The position numbers were made by a program, and so were the translations under genes. The notes below the pieces were generated by a model. The model did no database searches. It saw nothing but the letters and a program-made list of their open reading frames with translations, and was not told the DNA's origin. From positions 923 to 6,113 of the forward strand of contig CALMTJ010000326.1 in the NCBI GenBank assembly GCA_937872715.1: DNA of 5,191 nucleotides, given 5' to 3'. Of this stretch, positions 1 to 5,191 are shown one piece after another. Position 1 is the stretch's first letter, and every line of letters starts with the position of its first letter. The stretch comes from an uncultured Methylobacteriaceae bacterium. Lineage in GTDB: Bacteria; Pseudomonadota; Alphaproteobacteria; Rhizobiales; Beijerinckiaceae.

Positions 1-131
1 TGCGTCGGCTGGTGGATCTCGTCTACCCGCCGGGCTGCATGGCGTGCCGCTCGGCCGTGGCGGAGCCCGGCGCGCTCTGCCCGACCTGCTGGCGGGACAT
101 TCGGCTCATCGCGCGGCCGTTCTGCGAGCGG
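1..131 (+). pseudogene. comF: ComF family protein, N-terminal fragment (cut at both ends)
   Basis: The frame beginning at base 3 reads as the N-terminal zinc-ribbon part of a ComF-family protein. This family has a phosphoribosyltransferase-like fold, is linked to DNA uptake in some bacteria, and is widespread in alphaproteobacteria. The visible signs are LVYPPGC, a CxxC pair at bases 36-47 (CMAC), a second CxxC at 78-89 (CPTC), a following Trp, and the RPFCER stretch ending at base 131. In the family this is normally followed by a Gly-rich segment such as LGTPF and then about 190 residues carrying the phosphoribosyltransferase domain. None of that is present. After CER the frame stays open to base 845, but only by reading filler and then the antisense of the glycosyltransferase. 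A GTG at base 12 is available, but homology continues upstream of it, so the true start is probably outside the window. The identity of the fragment is fairly sure. Whether it is a real broken gene or an assembly join cannot be told from this sequence. Confidence 0.7.
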
Positions 132-218
132 CACCTCAGTATGAGGGGGTTCGGGTTTTCCGACCAAACTCTCGGCCTGGGATACGTCGTGATCCGGACG
201 AGTGACGGGCTGTCCCCG
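132..218. other. junction filler between two truncated genes, rich in small inverted repeats
   Basis: These 87 bases match neither the ComF continuation on the left nor the glycosyltransferase continuation on the right, in any frame I read. Base composition drops to about 62% GC by hand count, clearly below the flanks. The segment contains a perfect 13-base palindrome at 134-146 (CCTCA, GTA, TGAGG) and an imperfect hairpin around 148-165 (GGTTCGG against CCGACC, with a TTTT loop and one bulge). Overlapping the right border is a hairpin at 204-220 (GACGGG, CTGTC loop, CCCGTC). It could be the remnant end of an insertion sequence or a small repeat, but no transposase and no convincing terminal repeat pair is visible. 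It is also what an assembly join could look like. Confidence 0.4.
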
Positions 219-752
219 TCCATTGTGAACGACGATCGGCGCGCGCTTCAGCCCGTAGGCTGCCGCCGTCGCTTCCGCGAAGGCGCGGGTCGGGGCGAGG
301 AGCGCGTCGCAGGCGGCATATCCCTCGGCGAGGAGGTCCGTCCGCCAGCGGAAATCCTCCGGGAGGTCTCCGCCCCGCACGGCGTCCCACCAGGTGCGGA
401 GGCAGGAATGGCAGCCGCCGACCACCGGCATCGGGAACGGGACGCCGGCCGCGAGGGCGGGCGAGTTCAGGTGGAGGAGGTCGATCCCGCGCGCGGCCGC
501 GAGCCGGGCGAGGGCGGGGCCGGCGGACGTCACCTCCGCCGGACCCTCGGCCAGCCAATCGAGCGGCAGCTTCGTCTCGATCACCTCGATGCCGTCCGGA
601 TCCCCTTCGGGGCCGGCCGGGGATGCGGGGCCGAGGCGCGCCAGGACCGGCTGCACGCCCCGGTCCGACAGCGCCCGGGCGAGGTCCCGTGCGTAGGTCC
701 AGACACCGCCGACCGCGTCGGCGGTGATCATCACGCGGAATGCCGGCCTCAT
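219..752 (-). CDS. glycosyltransferase family 4, N-terminal half only (3' part lost)
   Basis: The ATG at 752 overlaps the stop of the radical SAM gene by one base (TGATG). No Shine-Dalgarno is visible, so initiation is probably coupled to termination upstream. The first 178 residues read as the acceptor-binding Rossmann domain of a GT-B fold, family 4 glycosyltransferase. The signs are a first strand and glycine loop TADAVGGVWTYARDLARAL (residues 10-28), DLLHLNSP (91-98), VVGGCHSC (110-117), LLAPTRAFAEA (151-161) and the interdomain motif IVVHNG (173-178). Such enzymes transfer a sugar from a nucleotide donor at the cytosolic membrane face. The family normally runs 350-400 residues, with a C-terminal donor-binding domain carrying an EX7E-type motif. 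Here homology stops directly after HNG. The frame stays open for 72 more codons to the left edge, but reads filler and then comF antisense. The product would lack donor binding and is expected to be inactive. The family call is strong; donor and acceptor are unknown. Confidence 0.8.
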
Positions 753-2047
753 CAGCAGGCTGGGCAGCAGACGGCTTCCAGTTCGCCGAGCGGCGCCGGC
801 CGCTCCTCCTGGATGTCGCCGAACGCCGCGAACTGGCCGAGATAGTGCTCGTGCGCGCGCTCCCAGGCGCGGCCGTCCGGCAGGCCCCAGAGCTTCCGGT
901 AATCCGGGGAGGACGGGTAGGGGTAGAGGGGAACCGGGTCGTTCGCCCACACGCCATGCCGCCGCAGCCGCTCGCGCCAATCGGCCACCAGCGCCTCCTC
1001 GTCGCCCGCGACCTTCAGGAGGTTCGCCTGGACGAAGGGGACGGAGCGCTTGGCATGGAGCAGCCGTTCGGCGAGGGCGGCCGTCGAGGCCCGGCAGTTC
1101 TTGTCGAGCATAGCCCGGCCCTCGACCGTCAGGCTCTCGACCCCGGCCTCGATCGACACGCAGCCGGCGGCGCCGAGCAGGTCCAGCATGTCCGGCTTCC
1201 AGAGATCGATCCGGGTCTGGATCCCGAATTCGAGCTTGCGGGAGACCAGCGCCTCGAGCAGCGGCTTCTGCGGCAGGAAGATCTCGTCCACGAAATAGAC
1301 GTACTCGGCGCCCTGGGCGATCAGCCCGTCGATCTCGGCCAGGAGGGGCGCGAGGTCGCGACGCCGGTACTTGTCGCGGAAATCGATCTTGGCGCAGAAG
1401 GAGCAATGGTAGGGGCAGCCCCGCGAGGCCTCGACCTCCGCGCCCGGGCCGGTCGGCTCGCGGTCGAAACGGTGGTGGTGGTGGAGGTGGCGCGCGACCC
1501 ACTCGTCCGGCCAGCGGAGCGCCGGCAGGTCGGTGAAGCGCGTCGCGGCGGGCGCGCCCGTGATCCGGATGCGGTCGCCGTCCGGGAAGGCGACCGACGC
1601 GACGGAAGCGAGCGGCGCGCCGGAGGCCAGCTCGACCAGCACCTCCTCGCATTCGCCCCGGACCACCACGTCGGCCCCGAGCTTGCGGAGCGCGGTCTCA
1701 GGCGTGGCGGAGCCGTGCGGCCCGACCGCGACCGTGCGGCCGCCGCGGGTGCCGAGCGCCACGAGGAACTCGCGGGGGACGCGCAGCTCCGGCTGCGCGC
1801 AGCGCCAGAAGAGGTAGGTCGGCGCGGTCGTGACGACCGTCATGTCCGGCCCGAAGGAAGCGACGGCGTCGGCGAGGTCGGCGAGGGGCGTCCCGAACAG
1901 GTGGCCGTCGAGCATGAGCACCTCGTGCCCGGCGCGCTCCAGGAGCGCCTTCGAGCAGCCGAGCTCGAGCGGCAGGTGAGGCTCCCGGCAGCCGAAATAG
2001 ATGCTGTTGTCGAAGGACCAGCTCGGATTGACGAGGGCGACGCGCAT
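752..2047 (-). CDS. B12-binding-domain radical SAM protein (glycan-cluster type)
   Basis: The 431-residue product is a cytosolic iron-sulfur enzyme. Residues 1 to about 150 form a cobalamin-binding-like Rossmann domain opening with MRVALVNPSW, with strands HEVLMLDG (41-48) and TVAVGPHG (105-112). Residues about 204-345 are a radical SAM barrel with the cluster motif CPYHCSFC (Cys211, Cys215, Cys218; CX3CX2C). FVDEIF (252-257) replaces the usual GGE, as in many B12-type members, and SIEAGVES (298-305) suits SAM binding. A histidine-rich stretch (187-192) links the domains, and the protein ends in CCPAC. B12-type radical SAM enzymes methylate unreactive carbons or do related radical chemistry. 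With two nucleotide-sugar epimerases upstream and a glycosyltransferase downstream, a role in modifying a sugar or glycan lipid is inferred. The ATG at 2047 was chosen because the first strand starts at once; it lies 8 bases past the upstream stop. A GTG at 2059 (GTGA overlap) would add four residues. Similar proteins are, from memory, known in rhizobial polysaccharide cassettes; substrate unknown. Confidence 0.88.
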   Translation of the reverse strand: MRVALVNPSWSFDNSIYFGCREPHLPLELGCSKALLERAGHEVLMLDGHLFGTPLADLADAVASFGPDMTVVTTAPTYLFWRCAQPELRVPREFLVALGTRGGRTVAVGPHGSATPETALRKLGADVVVRGECEEVLVELASGAPLASVASVAFPDGDRIRITGAPAATRFTDLPALRWPDEWVARHLHHHHRFDREPTGPGAEVEASRGCPYHCSFCAKIDFRDKYRRRDLAPLLAEIDGLIAQGAEYVYFVDEIFLPQKPLLEALVSRKLEFGIQTRIDLWKPDMLDLLGAAGCVSIEAGVESLTVEGRAMLDKNCRASTAALAERLLHAKRSVPFVQANLLKVAGDEEALVADWRERLRRHGVWANDPVPLYPYPSSPDYRKLWGLPDGRAWERAHEHYLGQFAAFGDIQEERPAPLGELEAVCCPAC

Positions 2048-2055
2048 CGGCCGGG

Positions 2056-3171
2056 TCACGCGAGGGCCCGGGCGGGCGCGGCCGCGGCCGCCGGCAGCGT
2101 GAGGCCGCGCTCGGAGCAGAGCCAGCGCGCGAGATCGGCGACGCCCGTCCGCCACGGCCCGGGCGCCTTCAGCGCCAGCGCCCGCCGTACGGCGCGGGAA
2201 TCGGCCACGAAGTAGCGCTGGTCGCCCGGGCGCCAATCTCCGTAATGCACGTCGACAGGCCGGCCGGTCAGCTCGGCCAGGTAGGCGAGGAGCCGGCGCA
2301 GGCTGATCGCGTTCGCCGGGCCGCCGCCGAGGTTGAAGGCGCGGCCGGAGATCGTCCCGATCCCCGCGAGCGCCGCCATGTAGGTGTCGACCGCGTCCGA
2401 CACGTCCAGCACGTCGCGGACCTGCGAGCCGTCGCCGTAGATCGAGATCGCGTCGCCCTCCAGCGCCCGGATGGCGAAATGGGCCACCCAGCCCTGGTCC
2501 TCCGTGCCCATCTGACGCTGGCCGTAGATGCAGCTCATGCGCAGCACGGCCGTCGGCACGTCGAAGGAGCGGGCGTAGTCCAGCACGTACTGGTCGGCCG
2601 CTCCCTTGGAGCAGCCATACGGGGTGTGGAAATCGAGCGAGCGCGCCTCGCCGATCCCGGCCGCCCGCACTGCCGGATCGGCCGGCAGGTAGCTGTCGTC
2701 GACCTTCTCGAGCGCGATGTCGGCGAGGTCGCCGTAGACCTTGTTGGTGGAGGCGAAGACGAGGGGCGTCGGCTCGTTGCGCTTCCGCAGCGCCTCGAGG
2801 AGCGACACCGTTCCCCGGATGTTGACGTCGAAATCCGCCAGAGGGTCGACGAAGCTCGTCGTCACGGCGACCTGGGCCGCCATGTGGAACACGGCCGAGG
2901 CCTCCGCGGCCGCCCGCGCCACCTCCCCGCCGTCCCGTATGTCGGCGACGACGGCAGAGATGCGACGCGGATGACGCTCGGTCAGCCAGGCGAGGTTGCG
3001 GTCGACGCCCGGCCGGGCGAGCGCGTCGAGGATGAGGACGTCCCGGCCCTCCCGGGCGAGCCGGTCGGCGAGGTTCGACCCGATGAAGCCGGCGCCGCCC
3101 GTGACCAGGACCGGACGCCGCCCGACGAGGGCCGGGCCGGCCGCGCCGTTGCCGTTCGCGGGCGCCGTCAC
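2056..3171 (-). CDS. NAD-dependent nucleotide-sugar epimerase, CDP-paratose 2-epimerase-like
   Basis: The 371-residue product is an extended short-chain dehydrogenase/reductase. It shows the NAD-binding loop TGGAGFIGS (residues 24-32), an acidic end of strand 2 (Asp49), ADIRD (76-80), HMAAQ (96-100), the active-site segment STNKVYGD (141-148) and the catalytic YxxxK as Tyr185 and Lys189 (YGCSK). IYGQRQMG, GWVAHF and ISIYGDGSQVRDVLDVSD follow and shape the sugar-nucleotide site. The combination STNKVYGD, GWVAHF and YGDGxQVRDVL recalls CDP-paratose 2-epimerases, which convert CDP-paratose to CDP-tyvelose. A different NDP-sugar is quite possible, and the CDP-sugar synthesis genes are not in the window. 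The GTG start overlaps the stop of the upstream epimerase by four bases (GTGA), with GAGGG at 3180-3184 eight bases upstream. The first 18 residues are a short Gly/Ala/Pro-rich tail, and the C-terminus ends in an alanine-rich tail. The SDR class is certain; the exact substrate is inferred. Confidence 0.85.
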   Translation of the reverse strand: MTAPANGNGAAGPALVGRRPVLVTGGAGFIGSNLADRLAREGRDVLILDALARPGVDRNLAWLTERHPRRISAVVADIRDGGEVARAAAEASAVFHMAAQVAVTTSFVDPLADFDVNIRGTVSLLEALRKRNEPTPLVFASTNKVYGDLADIALEKVDDSYLPADPAVRAAGIGEARSLDFHTPYGCSKGAADQYVLDYARSFDVPTAVLRMSCIYGQRQMGTEDQGWVAHFAIRALEGDAISIYGDGSQVRDVLDVSDAVDTYMAALAGIGTISGRAFNLGGGPANAISLRRLLAYLAELTGRPVDVHYGDWRPGDQRYFVADSRAVRRALALKAPGPWRTGVADLARWLCSERGLTLPAAAAAPARALA

Positions 3172-3184
3172 GCCACCAGCCCTC
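3168..3184 (-). promoter_or_regulatory. ribosome-binding site and GTGA stop-start overlap between the two epimerases
   Basis: The TGA of the upstream epimerase (3168-3170) overlaps the GTG start of the downstream one (3169-3171). A GAGGG on the minus strand (3180-3184) lies eight bases before the GTG, at a proper Shine-Dalgarno distance. This supports the GTG start and translational coupling. Confidence 0.65.
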
Positions 3185-4277
3185 GCGATTCGAGCTCGCG
3201 GCGGGCCTCGCCGACCCGGTCCTTCGCCTCCTGCCGGGCCACCCAGGCGGCGAGCTCGATCAGCCCCGCCGCGAAATCCTTCGCGGGCGCGTAGCCGAGC
3301 TCCCTCCTGGCCTTCGAGATGTCCGGGATGTTGTGCCGGATGTCGCCCGCCCGGCCCTTGCCGGCGATCTCCGGCGTGAGGTCCGGCCGCCCCATCGCGT
3401 CCGCCAGGAGTTCGGCCACCTCCTGCACGGTGCGGTCGATGCCGCTGCCGATGTTGTAGACCTCGCCCGCCGCCTCCCGCCGGTCGAGCGCGAGGAGGAA
3501 GGATTGCGCCACGTCGGCCACGTGGACGAAGTCGCGGCGCTGCAATCCATCCTCGAAGATCATCGGGCGCTGGCCGTTATGGATGCGCGAGGCGAAGATC
3601 GCCAGCACGCCCGTATAGGGGTTGGAGAGCGCCTGGCCGGGGCCGTAGGCGTTCCAGAGCCGGAGCGCGACGCCCTCCATGCCGTAATACGGCGCGAGCG
3701 TGAGCGTCATCCGCTCCTGGACGAATTTGCCGATGGCGTAAACGGAGGCGAGGTTCGGCCGTTTCCACTCCGGGGTAGGTACCGGGACCAGCGGCCGGCC
3801 CTCACCGTCCGACGGGTCCCAGGGAGCGCCGCCGTTCGGCTGGCGGATCGCGTCCTCGACGAGGTCGCCGCCGGCCGTCCGGTAGAGGCCCTCGCCGTAG
3901 ATGCTCATGGAGGAGGCCACGACGACCCGCTTCACGGGCCTCGCGATGAGCTGCTGAAAGAGCACCGCCGTGCCGTAATCGTTGACGGAGGTGTAGCGGT
4001 CCACCGCGTACATGCTCTGGCCGACGCCGACCTCGGCCGCGAGATGCACGACCTTGTCGACGCCCTTCAGCGCCGACCTGACCGCCGCCTCGTCACGGAC
4101 GTCGCCGGTGACCAGCTCGGCCCTCCGGTCGAAATCCTCGGGTTCGGCCCGGTCGCCGTGAACCTGCTCGATGAGGCTGTCCAGCACCCGGACCCGGTCG
4201 CCGCGGTCGAGCAGGGCGCGGGTGACGTAACGACCGATGAAGCCCGCTCCGCCCGTGATCAGGACCGTGTCTGCCAC
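3168..4277 (-). CDS. NAD-dependent nucleotide-sugar epimerase, dTDP-L-rhamnose 4-epimerase-like
   Basis: The 369-residue product is a second extended SDR. From the GTG at 4277 it opens with VLITGGAGFIG (5-15), the NAD-binding loop. It continues with an acidic strand-2 end (VLDSL, 31-35), TGDVRDE (57-63), HLAAEVGVGQSMY (78-90), ASSMSIYGEG (121-130), the catalytic Tyr180 and Lys184 in YAIGK, RLWNAYGPGQ (206-215) and RRDFVHVADVA (247-257). The QVHG segment (38-41), the VGVGQSMY stretch and an insertion near residues 150-172 resemble WbiB-type dTDP-L-rhamnose 4-epimerases, which make dTDP-6-deoxy-L-talose. UDP-sugar 4-epimerase activity is an alternative. An in-frame ATG at 4391 would add 38 residues including an Arg/Lys run. 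That was not chosen, because the Rossmann fold starts right after the GTG, although the ribosome-binding site there is weak. Its stop overlaps the next gene's start, so the two epimerases are probably made in step. Confidence 0.84.
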   Translation of the reverse strand: MADTVLITGGAGFIGRYVTRALLDRGDRVRVLDSLIEQVHGDRAEPEDFDRRAELVTGDVRDEAAVRSALKGVDKVVHLAAEVGVGQSMYAVDRYTSVNDYGTAVLFQQLIARPVKRVVVASSMSIYGEGLYRTAGGDLVEDAIRQPNGGAPWDPSDGEGRPLVPVPTPEWKRPNLASVYAIGKFVQERMTLTLAPYYGMEGVALRLWNAYGPGQALSNPYTGVLAIFASRIHNGQRPMIFEDGLQRRDFVHVADVAQSFLLALDRREAAGEVYNIGSGIDRTVQEVAELLADAMGRPDLTPEIAGKGRAGDIRHNIPDISKARRELGYAPAKDFAAGLIELAAWVARQEAKDRVGEARRELESRGLVA

Positions 4278-4398
4278 GTCTCGCTCTACCCCGCCATCCC
4301 GCGCATACAGGCCGCCGCCCACCGGGAGCGGTGGACGTCGCCTCCGGCGCTTAAAGGCAAGTCGTGCATCTTTGTAGAACGCGACCGCCAACCGTTCC
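4278..4398 (-). other. 121-base gap before the epimerase operon, possible leader or promoter region
   Basis: This is the only sizeable gap in the minus-strand block, so any promoter for the four downstream genes would most likely lie here or upstream of the kinase-like gene. It includes an AT-richer patch around 4350-4377 (TTCTACAAAG and TTTAAG on the minus strand), but no convincing -35/-10 pair. A perfect hairpin lies at 4319-4334 (CCACCG, CTCC loop, CGGTGG on the minus strand) about 41 bases ahead of the GTG. A smaller one lies at 4339-4349 (CGCC, GGA, GGCG). Neither has a T-tract, so they are not typical terminators. Read in frame, the gap would also encode the Arg-rich extension that was rejected for the epimerase. 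Confidence 0.4.
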
Positions 4399-5191
4399 TT
4401 AGCGTACCATCACGTCCGTTTGCGAGTCCGTCAGGCGTGCCGAGATCGCGCGCCCGTATCGCGTCGCGGCGGCCTCGAAGCGGGCCGCCTCGGCGGCATC
4501 CGCGCCGGATTGGGCCATGCGGGCTGAACCGAGCTGGAAGGCGCAGTAGCAGATGCGCAGGAAGCCGACGAGCTCCGGCTCGACCGGCTGGCCCGACCCC
4601 TCGGCTATGGATGCCGCGATCCGGTCCGTCTCGTCGTCATCGAGGGCGAACTCGACCTGCGCTCCCGCGACGTCCCAGGCGACGTCCTGCGGCCCGACGA
4701 GGTCGTGCCCCCTGGCGTGGTCCGACCCATCCGTCTTGACGATCGTGCCGTCCGGCAGGATGAGCCACTCGAAGGCGTGCATGCGGTTGTCGGTTAGGAC
4801 GCGCCTGTTCCTCGGGGCGAGGCTGGGCAGGCGCGGCTCCCACCTGTCGAGACGGGCCGCGGCTTCCGGGCCCAGCTCCTCGCCGACATTCGCCCTGGCC
4901 ATGGCCAGGAGGGCTCCGAGCGAGGCGCCGTCACGTTCGCCGGCCGGGAAGGCGGAGCACCGGAACGCCAGGTATGCGCCGACGCGCCGGACCAAGTCCT
5001 CGCGCGGCACGCGGGCCAGCGGCAGCGGGACGGCGTCCGCCCGCCAGGGCTGAACGGTGAACCCGTGCCGGTAGCCGGCGACCGGCAGCCCGAACCCGGC
5101 GCGGGCGAGCGCCGCCGCGCGGTCGGCCGCTTCGCGCCCTTCGCGGCCGAGCCCCGCGAAACGGAGGAGCCAGGTGCCGGCATCCGAGCGC
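4399..5191 (-). CDS. kinase-like (phosphotransferase-type) protein, C-terminal part
   Basis: The frame is open from the right edge to the TAA at 4399-4401, giving 263 visible residues, so the N-terminus and start are outside the window. A GTG at 5010 is in frame, but coding-like sequence (WLLRFAGLGREG, then AGYRHGFTVQPWRADAVPLP) continues above it, so it is internal. The notable core is TDNRMHAFEWLI (visible residues 133-144), KTDGSDHARGHDLVG (152-166) and QDVAWDVAGA (168-177, bases 4660-4689). The spaced Asp-rich pattern recalls the catalytic loop and metal-binding Asp of aminoglycoside-phosphotransferase-like small-molecule kinases. The fold call is from pattern memory, not a search. The C-terminal third is Ala-rich and probably helical, with CYCAF near its middle. 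No signal peptide or membrane segment is visible in this part. It lies upstream of the epimerases on the same strand, so it may act in the same glycan pathway, for example phosphorylating a sugar or lipid-linked group. That role is inferred. Confidence 0.55.
   Translation of the reverse strand, partial: RSDAGTWLLRFAGLGREGREAADRAAALARAGFGLPVAGYRHGFTVQPWRADAVPLPLARVPREDLVRRVGAYLAFRCSAFPAGERDGASLGALLAMARANVGEELGPEAAARLDRWEPRLPSLAPRNRRVLTDNRMHAFEWLILPDGTIVKTDGSDHARGHDLVGPQDVAWDVAGAQVEFALDDDETDRIAASIAEGSGQPVEPELVGFLRICYCAFQLGSARMAQSGADAAEAARFEAAATRYGRAISARLTDSQTDVMVR

Noticed and set aside
204..220. Hairpin as a transcription terminator for comF or the glycosyltransferase
   Set aside because: There is no T-tract on either strand after the stem, and it sits at a truncation point rather than after a stop codon.
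132..230. Complete miniature transposable element with terminal inverted repeats
   Set aside because: The two ends match only loosely, the right end overlaps the conserved HNG codons of the glycosyltransferase, and no target duplication is visible.
12..845. Long plus-strand open frame beginning with the ComF-like segment
   Set aside because: Only the part up to base 131 has protein-like family features. The rest reads antisense to the glycosyltransferase, with Arg/Gly-rich shadow composition.
136..957. Minus-strand open frame of 273 codons overlapping the glycosyltransferase and the radical SAM 3' end
   Set aside because: Its translation is Arg/Pro/Gly-rich shadow sequence, while another minus-strand frame gives clear glycosyltransferase motifs over the same bases.
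4278..4391. 38-residue N-terminal extension of the rhamnose-epimerase-like protein from an ATG at 4391
   Set aside because: The extension is Arg/Lys- and Gly-rich, lies before the Rossmann fold's first strand, and covers a normal intergenic distance. The GTG at 4277 gives a family-like start.
740..4739. Long plus-strand open frames opposite the radical SAM and epimerase genes
   Set aside because: They are antisense shadows typical of high-GC coding DNA, with no recognisable domains. The minus strand carries strong family motifs throughout.
4399..5010. Complete 203-residue gene starting at the GTG at 5010
   Set aside because: The same frame stays open to the window edge with coding-like sequence, so the GTG is internal to a longer, partial gene.

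Overview
This is a high-GC window (about 70% or more by eye). It most resembles an alphaproteobacterium of the Rhizobiales, possibly near Methylobacterium. That placement rests on base composition, the ComF style and the gene set, and is an inference.

Most of the window is one minus-strand block for making and modifying a surface glycan. In transcription order it holds: (1) the C-terminal part of a kinase-like (phosphotransferase-type) protein running off the right edge (5191 to 4399); (2) a gap of 121 bases; (3) an extended-SDR nucleotide-sugar epimerase resembling dTDP-L-rhamnose 4-epimerases (4277 to 3168); (4) a second extended-SDR enzyme resembling CDP-paratose 2-epimerases (3171 to 2056); (5) a B12-binding-domain radical SAM enzyme (2047 to 752); (6) the N-terminal half of a family 4 glycosyltransferase (752 to about 219). 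Genes 3 to 6 overlap or sit within 8 bases of each other (GTGA overlap, 8-base gap, TGATG overlap), so they look like one translationally coupled operon. The likely logic is that the two epimerases make unusual activated sugars, the radical SAM enzyme carries out a difficult carbon-centred modification, and the glycosyltransferase adds a sugar to the glycan. The substrates are not readable from sequence.

The left end is broken. A plus-strand comF fragment (zinc-finger N-terminus only) enters from the left edge and loses homology near base 131. The convergent glycosyltransferase loses homology near base 219, just after its HNG motif and before its donor-binding domain. About 87 bases of lower-GC, palindrome-containing DNA lie between them. 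Two unrelated genes both losing their 3' ends at one point suggests a deletion or rearrangement scar, possibly from a mobile element, or an assembly chimera.

The most interesting feature is the radical SAM enzyme in its sugar-nucleotide context. It has an uncommon C-terminal cysteine cluster and a histidine run between its domains. I saw no RNA genes, CRISPR arrays, complete mobile elements or convincing terminators.
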